Made by a program: the position numbers and the translations under genes
Shown here: in pieces, positions 22,170-32,935 of the stretch
How the letters are laid out: every line of letters starts with the position of its first letter
Position numbering within the stretch: the stretch's first letter is position 1
Source of the DNA: Evernia prunastri
Lineage: Eukaryota > Ascomycota > Lecanoromycetes > Lecanorales > Parmeliaceae
Length of the DNA stretch: 64,000 nucleotides
Reading direction: 5' to 3'
NCBI GenBank assembly: GCA_003184365.1
Contig: NKYR01000061.1
Span: forward strand, 124,001 to 188,000
The notes under the pieces: model-generated
What the model was told of the DNA's origin: nothing
Seen by the model: the letters and a program-made list of their open reading frames with translations, nothing else
Database searches by the model: none

Positions 22170-25100
22170 ATGTCTTTCGGGTGGTCCGGCGGCGACGTTT
22201 TCCTCCTGACTCAATTGGCCTGGAATACTCTCCAAAATTCCCGGAAGGCTTGTGGGGAGTATGATGAGTCACACGTGAGACCTTACGTCTACATGCCGTA
22301 CTGCAGCGACTGGAACAAGAGGTGACAAAATCATACAGCCCAATAAATAGACGGGGCGAAACCTCTAAAGAGCAGCTTGAGCGTATCGCAACCGATTGCG
22401 AAGTCGTTCTCAAGCAAGTTGATAAGATAGTGACGGCGTACGCGGCCCTGAGTGACGAGAAAAGAAGTGTCCGTAAGATATGGCAGACAGTGCGTTTTGG
22501 CAACGGTCAGATGGCAGATCTGGGCGATCTCAGATCCAAATTAACGTTATATACCTCTGAAATGTTGTTATACTTGAACTTTGTCTCGATGAGTACCGTG
22601 GGTAGAATTGAGCAGCGTATGGAACGGGACGGTGGAGTTCTTCGGGACATCAAAGTTGCCGTTGAGAAAAAGACGGCCCATACCGTACTATGTGGAGGCA
22701 ATCGGGAAGGCTCGATATTGACGACGTATACAGATGATGATACTGGCTTCTGGAAAGGGTTACGCCGCGATCTCGTCAAAGACGGACTGCCAAGTGCCGC
22801 CATACACAAGCACAAGCATCTCATCAAGAAATACATCAAAGAGCTTGGGGACCGGGGTATACTGGACGATTATTCGTCTCAAGAGCTCAACGAGCAACAA
22901 AATGATATTGACGCAAAATCTGAAGTCGTGGAGGAAGTCCAAGAGCTACCGAACGATTCCCCTGCCATTTTCAACGATACCGAGATACATGACCATAACG
23001 CTGACAACCATTTGTTGGAGGACCTCAATGAGCAGTACCCTCGTGACTCTCTCGATGACACTCTTAAAAAGGACACAGAACGCGAATCCTTTCGTACTGA
23101 CCCCCGTGCAAATATGTTGCAGATTGCAGAAGAGCAGTCGTACGAGATTACAAACGATGTTCGCATTCCATATTGGGCAAAAGTCAGATCTCACTCTTGG
23201 TCCAGCAATTCTAGTCTTCAAGAGCCTACGCACGCTGGGAAAAATTCCGAAAACATACCCCCAACCGATTCTGTGCCATCTAAGCACGCGCAAGAACAGT
23301 CTTGGACGAGCACGAATAAGGCAAATACAACAGGTAGAGACACAGCAATTGCTAGCGACGCTGATGGTGGTGCCGAAGACGACTCCGTTCATGATGCATC
23401 AAGCCACGACGTACTCTTCCCACCCTTTGTTACTGAAAATCGCATCGATTGTGTCGTAACGCCTTCCGGGATCTGTTACACAAGAGATATGTTTTCATTT
23501 TTCAAAGACTTATGTTCGCTATATAAAAGATTTGGAACAGCGTATTGGCGTGATGTTGGAGTGCCTGCCTGATAGCTGCGTGCCTGACTGCAGTCTGCGA
23601 TCACCTCCGACTGTAGCAGGAGATAATCCATATTACATTGCAGACGTTCAAATCCTCGCAAATTTCGCTTACTCAGCGCAAGAGGTCACACGAGACATAA
23701 GGGAATATAGAGGTCACTTTCTTATCTCACTCATCGACTTCAGAGCCGAAGACTTTATTGCCTCACTTGGAACAGATGGGAACCTAAGGGCACAGCACCC
23801 TTTCTTTGTGAGAATTCATAAGCTCATCGAAGAATTCGATTGGCAGTGCGACGGTGCTGTGCGTCGGATTAGACAGCGTAATTTGGAGAAGAGCTCTGCG
23901 TACATTCATCATCCGATCTCCAGCAACCCGCCTCCAGTGCAGATAGATGCTCATGTTAGTGTACCTAATCAGAAGCACCCATCTCACTTGCATTTTGGCG
24001 GAAGAGGTGGAGGCACGCCTACTACGGTATCGAAAGACAGATCCGTAGATCTCGGTGAAAAACGCAACTCAGATGGTTCATTTTCAGCCAAAGAGGAACC
24101 ATACCGCTCCGCGCCTTCACCTGGACTCAAATATCCGTCAATGCGTAGGTCAGAGACACGGCCGGTAGATCCAACGTGCCTAGGTAAGGGAGGGGCTGAG
24201 CGAGCGGCAGAGGCAATACGGCGTACCGAGCGAAGAAAGCGAAGAGACAAGGATAGAAAGAGGGATATGGAATCGAAATCAAGCCGCAATTTCACAGCGT
24301 ATACGTGGGACGACTCTTCGAATGCGAAAATGCCGGTGCCCTTGAAATCATCGAACTTGAGGAATATGAAGGCGCCCTCGGATTCTAGCGATAGTGGTGG
24401 CGATTCAGGATCCGAGGTGGTGGAAGGATACCGCCCACCTCCAAGACCGACGCCTGTTCAACAGAAAATGGGCCAGCTTTCACCGGAAGCCAGACATCCG
24501 CCGATGCGTCGGTCAGAAACAATGCCGGTAGATCGAATGCGGCCCTGTATTCCTGTTCTAAAGTCGTCGAAACTGAAGAATATGAAGGCGCTCTCAGATT
24601 CTAGCGACAGTAGCGACGTCGAGATGACAAAATTAGACCATCCACCACCACGACCAAACCTTATTCAGAAAGAAACTAGCCGTCAAACATCAGAGCCTCC
24701 TTTCACGAGCTTTCGAGGTGGTCCGCCGTCAGATAAGCAAAGTTCTCGTCCTAGTCAACTCTTTGGCGAAGCAGTCCCCAATGACAAAGTCAGAAAGACC
24801 TTCAAGTACTCGCGGAAGATCTCTGGTGACGATGAACCACTCCACTCTTCGACAAAGGACCCTCCACTGCATTTTCAGGAAGCGCCGGTCCGCTCCGACG
24901 TCAGCTCATCAACATACGAGGCGGCTTCAAGTCTGCCCTCGCCATCGAACTCAGCGTCTGAGAAAATCCGTGAAGCGTATTTCGATTTTCATAGCGAATA
25001 CTCAGTGGAGTGCACAATGTTCAAGCAGCACCCGCCTGCTAACAGATACGACAGGATGAAGCTTTACGCCAGATTGAGTGAAACGATACTGCAACACGTG

Positions 25101-25220
25101 CTCCTTAAATTGGACGCAGTAGAGATTGACGATGAAGTGCTCAAGAATAAAAAGAAACAACTGATTGTTGACGCACAAGCTGCACTTGAACAGCTAGACC
25201 GTGTCATGAATTCTACGTGA
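22170..25220 (+). CDS. Fungal conserved protein with STAND-associated-type N-terminal helical domain, 5' frameshift
   Basis: The ATG at 22170 opens MSFGWSGGDVFLLTQLAW, the typical beginning of a helical domain shared by many Pezizomycotina proteins and by STAND/NLR N-termini. One base appears to be missing at about 22268, because the family sequence continues in another frame (TRETLRLHAVLQRLEQEVTK) into a long frame that reads RFGNGQMADLGDLRSKLT and IHKHKHLIKKYIKELGDRG. A 52-bp intron (23456-23507) joins it in phase 0 to a second long exon ending at 25220. The middle is disordered and acidic/basic, with a duplicated module: MRRSET-PVD at about 24140 and 24500, and LKSS-LRNMKAPSDSSDS at about 24340 and 24560. 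A conserved C-terminal helical segment follows (YDRMKLYARLSETILQHVLL). The function is unknown; a scaffold or non-self-response role is a guess. Confidence 0.7.
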
Positions 25221-26689
25221 GACGCCTCTCGGTGGAGAAAAAGGGTATATTTATCTCAAGCGGGATGTCTCAACAGGGGATGCTACCTCACTGCCTGCTA
25301 TCATTTGCTCCGCCCTGTATGTACTGGATAGCTTTGCAAATCTCCAGGACTGCGTTGTGCTGTCGACGTCGTCTCTGATGGGATATTCAAGAAGTGAATA
25401 CCAGAGTCCTCACATAGACCCAATATTAATACTGCCCAAGACAAGCGAGGCTGATGTCATTAGAGCGCCTGCATACTGGAGTTTTCTGCAGGCTATTTTT
25501 GTGATACTGCGTCTAATCTGGGTTTGGAAACGGACAGAGAGAGAGAATAAAAGCCGCAACGCATGGGCAGAATTCTTCTGGACAACATGTTTACATGGCT
25601 CCTTCCCTCAACCTCGACAGACCCGTGTCACCAATGGTCTTCGAAGAGGCCTATTTACTTACCCCTGTACATGATGACTTTTCATTGCCGATCAAGACCA
25701 TCGTATATAGCGTCAAGTGTGAACTCAGGAGCAGCATAGCCGAGAAGAAAGCGGAAGAGGCGGCTAATCGAGGACATGGGTTGCCGCAAACACTGCAAGT
25801 TTTCTTACTGCCATGCCAACTAGGTCCCAGATTTGCCTCAAAGCATACTGCCTGCGGCAGCAGCCAGTAGAACCAAGGCATTGCTCCCACCAAAAAGGCA
25901 AGGAAACACACGTAATTGACATTGTGGGATTTTTGGTGTCTTGTACAAAATCGGTCACAGAAAGATAGCTTTCGCCGTTCGGTGCTCAGATCGTGGCAAC
26001 AAACCGGCAGTGAGGCTGTGTTCTGGGGTCATTATTCCTAGTCGAACGTCTAACTTCTCAAAGATAATTACTTGAGTCGCGTAGTTGCGTGTCTGACCCC
26101 GAGGTGTCTCAGTAGTAAGCAATTCTTCTCTAACATCAGCTTGTCAGAGCATGCCTTTCTTCCTCGCAGAACCGAAATCCGCACCGGCGAATGCCGCGGC
26201 CGTGGCGATAGGGGGGCTGACCGGGGGAGGCTAGGGGTTCAACTGCGGGGGGCAATTGACGGCGATGGGCGTTTTTATGATCATGTTCTATGTAAAATAA
26301 GTCGTCACAGCTCGTTTTTGGATCGGGCTGGAATTCTTTTAAAAGGGGGAATGGACGGCTATCGATCACTGCCCTGCTCGCGGGATGTCGATTGGACAGC
26401 GTTGGAAGATCGGGGCTGAGACGGAGATCGCCAGTTTTGACCTACCGTAGATAAAAGGTTCGCGATGATTGGATGCATGAATGGAGCACGGCTGCTCGCT
26501 CGCTGGGGGAGAGCGGTGGAACTTGATGTTTGTTATGTATGGGACATGCGTGTCAACACGGAGACATCTGTACTCGGGAATTTGGTGCCATATTAGTGTA
26601 TGAGATAGCATTGCAGATATTTATTTCTCTTATACGGAGTACACTTCATCATTTTGTGATTCGTCGCTGGGGGAAGCTTGAAGTTGGGA
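25221..26689. other. Intergenic, nothing recognised
   Basis: This 1.5 kb holds several 60-115-codon ORFs on both strands, none with a recognisable domain. It leads into the minisatellite region. Confidence 0.4.
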
Positions 26690-27690
26690 AATCGGCGGCA
26701 GCCAGTCGGCAGCCGATCGGCAGCCAAATTCTTTCCTCACCCAGTCGGCAGGTTAATTTCTCCGCCCAGTCGGCACTCGGCAGCCAAAAGAAAGATACCA
26801 TCGGCAGCCACAATTCCTCTCACCCAGTCAGTCGACAGTCAAGCAGTAGCCCAAAATTCTTTCCCTCTCAGTCGGTACGTAAAATGTCTCACCCACTCGG
26901 TAGCCAAATTTCCTCCCACCCGGTTGGCAGCCAAGAAATTACGCTCGGTCGGCAGCCAAAAACTTCTCCCACCTAATCGGCAGGTATAATTCTTCTCACT
27001 CAGTCGGCAGGTTAACAAAACTCCTTTCCAGTCAGCAGCCAAACTTTGTCTGGTCGGCAGCCAGAGTTCCTCTCATCTAGTCGACAGCCAAGTCCATCCA
27101 CTCAGTCGGCATCTCGGCAGATAGATGCCTTCCACCTGGTCGGCAGCCAGTCGATAGCCAAACCTCTTCCCGCCAAGTCCGCAAACCAGAATGCCTTCCA
27201 CTCAGACGGCAGCCAAAATCTCTCCCGCCCGGTCGGCGGCCAAACAACTAAAGCCAAACAAAAGATAAAAGCCACTCAGTCGGTAGCCAATCTTATTTAG
27301 TGTACTCACCCGGCTTCTAATTATCTCTCTTCTGGGAGGCAGCCAAAAATGCCCTCTCTTCCACTCGACAGCTAGATTCATTAATAATAGTCGAATTCCG
27401 CGCGGTCGGCAGCCAAAATTCTCCAGCCCGGGGAGGATTTTGCTGCCGGGTAGGTGAGAGGAAATATTGGCTGCCGACTAGGTGGGAGCGATATCGCTAC
27501 CGGTTAGAGGCAGCCACCTTAGTCGATAGTCAGTCGGCAGCCAACTGACTAAGCAATCGGCAGCCAAATTTCTCCTGCATAGTCTGCAGGCGAACAAACA
27601 AATTCCGCTCGGTCGGCAGCCAAGATCTTCCTCTAGTCGGCGGCCAGTTGGCAGCCAAAAATTTCCTGCGCCTGCTCGGGCTTCAATTAA
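26690..27690. repeat. Imperfect minisatellite built on GTCGGCAGCCAAA
   Basis: About 1 kb is made of units of roughly 25-35 bp. Each has a core close to AGTCGGCAGCCAAAATT followed by a pyrimidine-rich spacer of the form CTCYCACCC. More than twenty cores can be counted, for example at about 26709, 26739, 26918, 26951, 27052, 27140, 27226, 27405, 27533, 27560 and 27615. Variants carry single changes (TCGACAGCC, TCGATAGCC, TCGGTAGCC) and some are truncated to TCGGCAGG. Around 27438-27480 units appear in the opposite orientation (TTGCTGCCGGGTAGGTGAGA, TTGGCTGCCGACTAGGTG). ORFs across it reflect the repeat, not a gene. The changes are mostly C-to-T or G-to-A, consistent with mild RIP or CpG-type decay. 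Confidence 0.9.
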
Positions 27691-28522
27691 GGATGAATGA
27701 TGCGTAGCTATGACGTACAACTCACGATGAAACGACTATGTTCAGTCTATCATTTGGCCTTCAACGCCAGCTCCAGAAGTTCGACAGGGAGCGCTTGGAC
27801 CAGCTCCATTGCCTGCATCTGGAGTCTTGCCTTGGAAAGAGTCAACAAGAGACGGTTGGAAATTACTTTTTGCTGGTCTGAGAGCGAATGGGGAAAACTG
27901 TTACCCTGTACCAAGCGTGACCGGGCAAGCCAATGATGCACACCCCGCACGGGATCAATACCGTTTGCGAAAAAGCTTCGGGTCACTGCTGGAAACGTAC
28001 TCGTAGTGGCTTGGCACATATATGGAGTACCTGATTGGTAGGATGGAAATTCTAGTGTAATTACTTTTGTTGTGATTTTATTATTTTACTCTAGATAAGT
28101 TAGTAGAAAGATAAAGATTCAGCTTAGGTCGCAGGAAAGGAAGATCAAAACTCCATTAAGGTAGGATTGATTTTGAAAAGTCAGCGGGCCTCGATCAAGC
28201 CCATCTACTGTTTGTTGCTGCATGACATCGAGCAAGCTGGTGAAGTCTTTGTAGAGGATCAATCGCTGCTGTTTATAAGATTTTATTCTGACGGAGAGAA
28301 CATTTGTAGGAAGGCGTGGTGTAGCCAAGTAGTACGTTCCGGTAACCTTCACATTCGAAGACTTCATAGTCGTCCCTACCTTTACACGCTTACGCTCCGG
28401 CTGTGAGCCACGTACTTGGCATTCGCCCTTCGTCGAGATGATTTAGAAATTTGTTTAGAGTCTCCCTGACTCTCTCTGCTCATCATGTTTGGGCCCGACA
28501 AGCGGTCCTCCTCACAAGCTCT
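27691..28522. other. Intergenic between minisatellite and HET gene
   Basis: No gene was recognised here. A short minus-strand frame at 27750-28019 contains a leucine-rich stretch (LARLQMQAMELVQALPVEL-like), but nothing identifies it as coding. Confidence 0.35.
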
Positions 28523-30394
28523 TTAACCAAACAGACCTTTCAGTGCCTGCCACTCCTCCGTCTCCCCTTCTAAAATAGCCCGGAAAGACTGATCGCTATC
28601 GCCGCTGTCAAGATCTGACAGATGCGAGGTCAGCCACATGCAGATGCCAACGCGATGCCAGTGCGTGATATCCGCTGTCGTCTGCTCAAGCAAGAGCAAT
28701 CCAGTGTAAAAGTATTCCTCGCCCATCTGGCTTCGGCCCAGCAAGAAGACCTGGAGATCTTCAGCACCAGGTTGCTCAGAAATCCAAACCGCTAAATCGT
28801 GTTGACGTTCGTCCGGTCCGAAGCCGACCACATTCAAGACACGAAGTTCGGGCGCCTGGGGCTCGAACGGTGTCCCACGATCTAGCGCGATCATGTGGAT
28901 GGACGGGATGGTAGAGCGATGCATCCTCCAGTTCGAGCGTAGCATTCTGCTCGCGAAGGGTGATCGATCGGCTTCCCTCCATGCTTCTTGTAGCCTTGTA
29001 AAGGGGCAAGCGCGCCCTGATAGCTTTGCCCACACGCTGCCATTCACCGTAAGCGTCGAGATCTCACACAGGGCTCTATGGCCGAGATCGATTGTGACAT
29101 CGATGCGGTCTCCACCATCCCATCCAAACATATCGCCCCGCTCGGCTATCTCAGGCACAGCTGAAGTCCCGCGCGCACACCATCCTTTGCCAAGCTCTGG
29201 AGGCGAAAGGTACACATGCATTTGACTAAGAGTGGGATAGTGTTCGACGATGGCTGCACCAAATTCATCTTCCAGCTCAGCGAGCGTGTATTCCCTGCGA
29301 GGGTCCGCGTCTTCCCTACTAAGGCCGACCTTAAGATCGCTGCCAAAAGCCTGCATGATGCCATAGATGCGGTCAAGGTTTCTTGTCGTCTTACGGGTGT
29401 ATGAGACTCCGAGTAAAGCGACGGGGTTATTGAGATGGAGCGCTGCTAGACCTGACCCATGCACAAGCTCCATCAACTCACTGAATTCGGGTTCTGCCTT
29501 TGGTGCTCTACTTCGCTCGGACCATAAAATCAAGTCGTTTGCGAACGAGAGGAGTTGTTGTAAGGACCAGGGTCGGAGGTTCGCAGTTGCGAGTTCAAGA
29601 GCTGTCTGGCCATCTCGAGACAAAATGATCGCCTGGTTGCAAAGAAAAGCTTCTTGTAAGGTCCATAACGACGAGAACCAGGGATCATTCGTCAAACCGG
29701 TCAGCGAGTCAATTGCCATACGTAACCATGGCCTGCTATGGAAACCTTGAGATCCTTCCACAGTCCAGGGTTCTTTCTGCAGCCCATATACAGCAGCCCG
29801 CAAGTTGTAGAGTGCAGGCCGCAGAGTAGCCGTTGGCGTGCGACTTAGCCAAGCGTATGACTGCTTCGCGTAACGAAATATTCGCGCCTGTCTACCTATC
29901 TCAAGCATCGTTGTCCTTGTCCAACGCTGATCAATGCAGGCAATGTCTAGCCACAAAAACTCATAAGCCCACCGATGGTTTTCTAAAAATTTGTAAAACG
30001 TGTTCACGAGCCGTCGATTCCAGGTCCGTTGGCGCCATCGATAGTCTGTAAAGTGAAAGAATCGATCTGGCGGTCTCATCGCCTCGTTGATAATGCTTTG
30101 AAACTCCAAGACACTAAAATGCGTCACAGGGTTTACACGGGGAATCGGCCAGTCGACACCTCGGATCGACAATGGCTTGACATGCGGAAGCTCGTCGTCC
30201 GAGAGCATGTAGCGCCCCCAAGTGTAAGACATGGCCACGTAGGCAGGCTCGGTTGAGTCGCCATATCGGTTGCCCGGCTCCCATTTGTGCGAAGTCATGC
30301 TGGGCACATGCAGGAGCCTCCGCGGCCACCTGGAGTCGTTGTCAAATTCTGGGTGATCGTCTGTACCGTCAGGGCCATTGCTTGCGTGCGCCAT
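28523..30394 (-). CDS. HET-domain (heterokaryon incompatibility) protein
   Basis: An intronless 623-residue frame. The HET domain occupies about residues 48-250 with the three usual blocks: AYVAMSYTWG at 51-60, FLWLDIACIDQ at 146-156 followed by RQARIFRYAKQSYAWL, and WFSSLWTLQEAFL near 239-251. The rest resembles the variable C-terminal part of such proteins and has no further domain I recognise. HET-domain proteins trigger a cell-death reaction after fusion of genetically different hyphae; the domain is a TIR-like fold. It lies on the edge of a transposon island and near the repeat array, a common setting for fast-evolving allorecognition genes. Confidence 0.92.
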   Translation of the reverse strand: MAHASNGPDGTDDHPEFDNDSRWPRRLLHVPSMTSHKWEPGNRYGDSTEPAYVAMSYTWGRYMLSDDELPHVKPLSIRGVDWPIPRVNPVTHFSVLEFQSIINEAMRPPDRFFHFTDYRWRQRTWNRRLVNTFYKFLENHRWAYEFLWLDIACIDQRWTRTTMLEIGRQARIFRYAKQSYAWLSRTPTATLRPALYNLRAAVYGLQKEPWTVEGSQGFHSRPWLRMAIDSLTGLTNDPWFSSLWTLQEAFLCNQAIILSRDGQTALELATANLRPWSLQQLLSFANDLILWSERSRAPKAEPEFSELMELVHGSGLAALHLNNPVALLGVSYTRKTTRNLDRIYGIMQAFGSDLKVGLSREDADPRREYTLAELEDEFGAAIVEHYPTLSQMHVYLSPPELGKGWCARGTSAVPEIAERGDMFGWDGGDRIDVTIDLGHRALCEISTLTVNGSVWAKLSGRACPFTRLQEAWREADRSPFASRMLRSNWRMHRSTIPSIHMIALDRGTPFEPQAPELRVLNVVGFGPDERQHDLAVWISEQPGAEDLQVFLLGRSQMGEEYFYTGLLLLEQTTADITHWHRVGICMWLTSHLSDLDSGDSDQSFRAILEGETEEWQALKGLFG

Positions 30395-30840
30395 GTGCGC
30401 AATCTATGTATTGTCTCAAGCGAAGCTTTACCGGCCAGCTGCCGAATATCATATATTTATGTCGCAAGGATGTTCAGAAGGACCGCTACAGATAGCAAGA
30501 ATGCCTCTTGATCTCATACATTAATAATGCTGATGCAGCCAATTTAGGCTCCCATGTGCTGTGCACCTATGCTGCGCCCCGCCTGCTCCACTCCCCTTCC
30601 CCATCAGAAATGCCAATCAGAAATGCCAATTCGAAACTCTATAGTATCTCGTGTCCTTAGTACCAGGTTCAATTCCTGACAGTTCTAAGTTGAAGCCGAA
30701 TTCCTTATTCACGCAGTACTTCATGTCAAGATAGGACTGCATTGGTTGTATTAGAGATAGGTTAGTGGCAGTCAGCCCTATGTTGTATTATGAGTTTCAA
30801 ATTAAATGAGATTCCTTGGCAAAACTCACCGCACCCCGCC
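30395..30840. other. 5' flank of the HET gene, nothing else recognised
   Basis: This stretch probably contains the HET-gene promoter. A direct repeat ATCAGAAATGCCAAT occurs twice around 30603-30632. No gene is evident. Confidence 0.35.
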
Positions 30841-31213
30841 TCCGAAGGTCTCGGAAAAAAGGGACAAGAAAATCGTAAAATATCGATCTTTTCTTAACTA
30901 CAACATTAAATATCTTAGTATATATTATTAACGAATATTGTTTATATTAAACTTATTTTAAATTATAAGTTCTATCAACTTTTTTTCCTCAAATTGTTTT
31001 AATAAAATTTTTGATTTTTTGAAAATCTGTATACAAATCATACAGTGAAAAAGATATATGTTAGAAATCCACGTAGAATAAATCTAGAAAAAAAAATCAA
31101 TAGAATATGATGTTCGGAGAAACTTTTATATGTATGAATTTAAGTAATAAAATACGTTCATAGATTTACATAAGAGAAAGTAGATTTTTATAGTCTTTCT
31201 TCTCACGCCTGCA

Positions 31214-31429
31214 TGACAGGGGGTTAGTAGGCCTTAATATCGCTTATATCGTTTCAGGCCTTGGTTGGAATGTTGGAATACGTGTCCTCTACAGGGGAGG
31301 TAGCTCATTAGGAAGCAGCATAAGTAGCTGGCTTCTATCTGCATTTGACTCTTCATTCGAATTGATCTCTTTCAGAGTCATAGCATTCTTTCGTTCCTCT
31401 TCCGTAGCCACGCAAGTAACACGGTGTCA
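31214..31429 (+). mobile_element. 5' LTR of a plus-strand LTR retrotransposon
   Basis: The 216-bp segment starts with TGACA and ends with TGTCA, the inverted dinucleotide-type ends of an LTR. It is followed 73 bp later by an ATG that opens a gag-like frame (31503). The matching 3' LTR is not in the window because the element is cut at the N at 31862. The boundaries rest on the terminal motif and the position of the ORF. Confidence 0.55.
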
Positions 31430-31502
31430 CCTGATATCCAGTTTCTACTCCCATTAGCACATTCCTCTATCATTCCACTCACAGCCACACCCCACTGCCC
31501 AA

Positions 31503-31861
31503 ATGGCTTCCGCGTCCATGACAACTCGTTCCAAGGCAAACAGCCAGCCGACTTCGTCCTCCAAGTCCAAAGCCACGTCCAAGACGTCCAAAACCAGGTC
31601 CAAGACCACTGCCCCAGCAGCCTCTGCACCTAAAGGTGTTACCAAGCCTCGTGCCTCTGCCAAAACTCGTTCCTCGCAACGTCCACCTCCACGCGATCCA
31701 ACCCCAGCACGGTCGGCCTCACCGGTCTCCTCTGGGACGGTCAGTCCGGACGTCATTGAAGAGACCCCCCCTCCGGCTTCTCAACTCGATCAAATCGCGT
31801 CCTTACTCAAGGATTTGGTCAAAAAGAAGCACCGGTCTCGATCTCGTCGATCCAGGTCCCC
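31503..31861 (+). pseudogene. gag-like N-terminus of the plus-strand retrotransposon, cut at an assembly N
   Basis: The frame begins MASASMTTRSKANSQP and is very rich in Ser, Thr, Lys and Pro, followed by SQLDQIASLLKDLVKKKH and an Arg/Ser run up to the N at 31862. Composition and position after a putative LTR suggest the start of a gag gene. Reading through the N into the next sequence is not meaningful, because the right side belongs to a different element in opposite orientation. Confidence 0.45.
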
Positions 31862-31862
31862 N
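31862..31862. other. Single N, probable collapsed assembly gap
   Basis: On the left a plus-strand gag-like frame runs into the N. On the right a minus-strand gag-like frame, starting at 32059, also runs into it. Two unrelated elements meeting head to head at one ambiguous base is best explained by a join of two contigs inside repeats. Confidence 0.7.
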
Positions 31863-32059
31863 AGGTCCTCAGGGGAGTTGATATTCCATGGATCCAGGGT
31901 TGTATCGAAGTTCTCTCCGTCCTTTGGGATCACTGAAGGTCTTCGATCTTTCGTTTGTTTTAAGAGGCTGCTGGCTCCTTGTTGAATTTCCTTGAGAGAC
32001 TCTTGCAGTTCTGTCATATCAAGTGGAGTAGCCTCGTTTACCGCGCTCAAATTTGCCAT
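31863..32059 (-). pseudogene. gag-like N-terminus of a minus-strand LTR retrotransposon, cut at an assembly N
   Basis: Starting at 32059 on the minus strand, the frame reads MANLSAVNEATPLDMTEL, then ESLKEIQQGASSLLKQTKDR and DTTLDPWNINSPED before meeting the N. It lies 277 bp inside the LTR at 32337-32559, the usual place for a gag start. The remainder of the element is missing. Confidence 0.45.
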
Positions 32060-32336
32060 GTTGAGAGGAAGTTAGCTCTGAAAGTTTGTTTGTTGGGGGG
32101 GATTGGTTTGCACGAATGCTGGGGTGCTTGCACGTATGCAGCGAGACCTCCTCGTAAGGGGTTTTCCTTGTGGTCAACAAGTCCTAGCCACGAATGGTTC
32201 GTTTTGCCTGTAGGTAGGCCACACCCGAGTGTCCAATGATCTGCTATCGAAACAGCTTCACAACGGTCCCGTTTGACAATTTTATTTTACTGTTCGCTTG
32301 CCAGTACGAACGGAAGGGTGGATGATCTAGTTGTAG

Positions 32337-32559
32337 TGTCAGAACCGTGCCCAGAGTCAAGTCTAATGGGGGTAAATTGAATAAGACAACTAGATAAGGA
32401 GGAAATATGTACAGAAGAAGAGCGCTTAAATACTAGGAAGAATCCCCGCTAGCCTATGTGTCAATGGGAATGTGTCAATAACCAATAAACACTCTATGTG
32501 CTAGACACATAGCCATAAACACTCCCTATGTGCCTGACACCTAGGGTACGTCCGTAACA
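32337..32559 (-). mobile_element. 5' LTR of a minus-strand LTR retrotransposon
   Basis: Read on the minus strand, the 223-bp segment begins TGTTACGGACGTACCC and ends GGTTCTGACA, that is TG..CA. It contains a TATA-like TATTTAAGCG and a short internal tandem repeat (ATAAACACTCYATGTG-type, about 32485-32545). The border at 32559/32560 coincides with the change to AT-rich sequence, so the element inserted into already decayed DNA. Confidence 0.65.
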
Positions 32560-32715
32560 AGCATTTTGAGAATAGTAATTTTTGAATATATCTTTATCGA
32601 TAAGTAGATAATCGATAAGCTAGTTAAGTCGCTAACTAAAAATAAGTTTATAATATTTTATAATGCGATAGACTTACTACTCTATTAATATTTTTGTGAA
32701 AATTATTTTAATCTT

Positions 32716-32935
32716 AAAGTTTTAAAGTATAACGTCAATGATCGAGTTTCGAGAATAACTAAGTTTCGAGAATTCTTAGTAAGCACACCCAAAATTCGAT
32801 AGTCTAGCTATAATTTCGCTTACAAATCTATTCAAATATAGCTAAACTTCTAAGTTTTTTGATGTGCTTACTAAGAATTCTCGAAAACCCAGTTATTCTC
32901 GAAACTCGATTATTAACGTTATTAAAACTTTATAA
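32716..32935. repeat. Long imperfect palindrome in AT-rich sequence
   Basis: Left arm 32731-32787 and right arm 32863-32920 are inverted copies. They share AACGTYAAT, GAGTTTCGAGAATAACT, TTCGAGAATTCTTAGTAAGC and flanking TTTTAAAGT/ACTTTAAAA-like sequence, separated by about 75 bp. It may be a MITE remnant or a structure born from RIP-decayed inverted repeats. Confidence 0.6.

Noticed and set aside
26690..27690. CRISPR array
   Set aside because: Repeat length, spacing and orientation are irregular, cores are degenerate, and the genome is fungal.
30666..30676. GGTTCAATTCC resembling a tRNA T-arm
   Set aside because: Only four stem pairs form, and no 5' acceptor strand complementary to the 3' flank is found within 100 bp upstream.
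31503..31985. A 160-codon host gene crossing the N
   Set aside because: The frame after the N is the wrong strand of another element; the part before it looks like a retrotransposon gag start.
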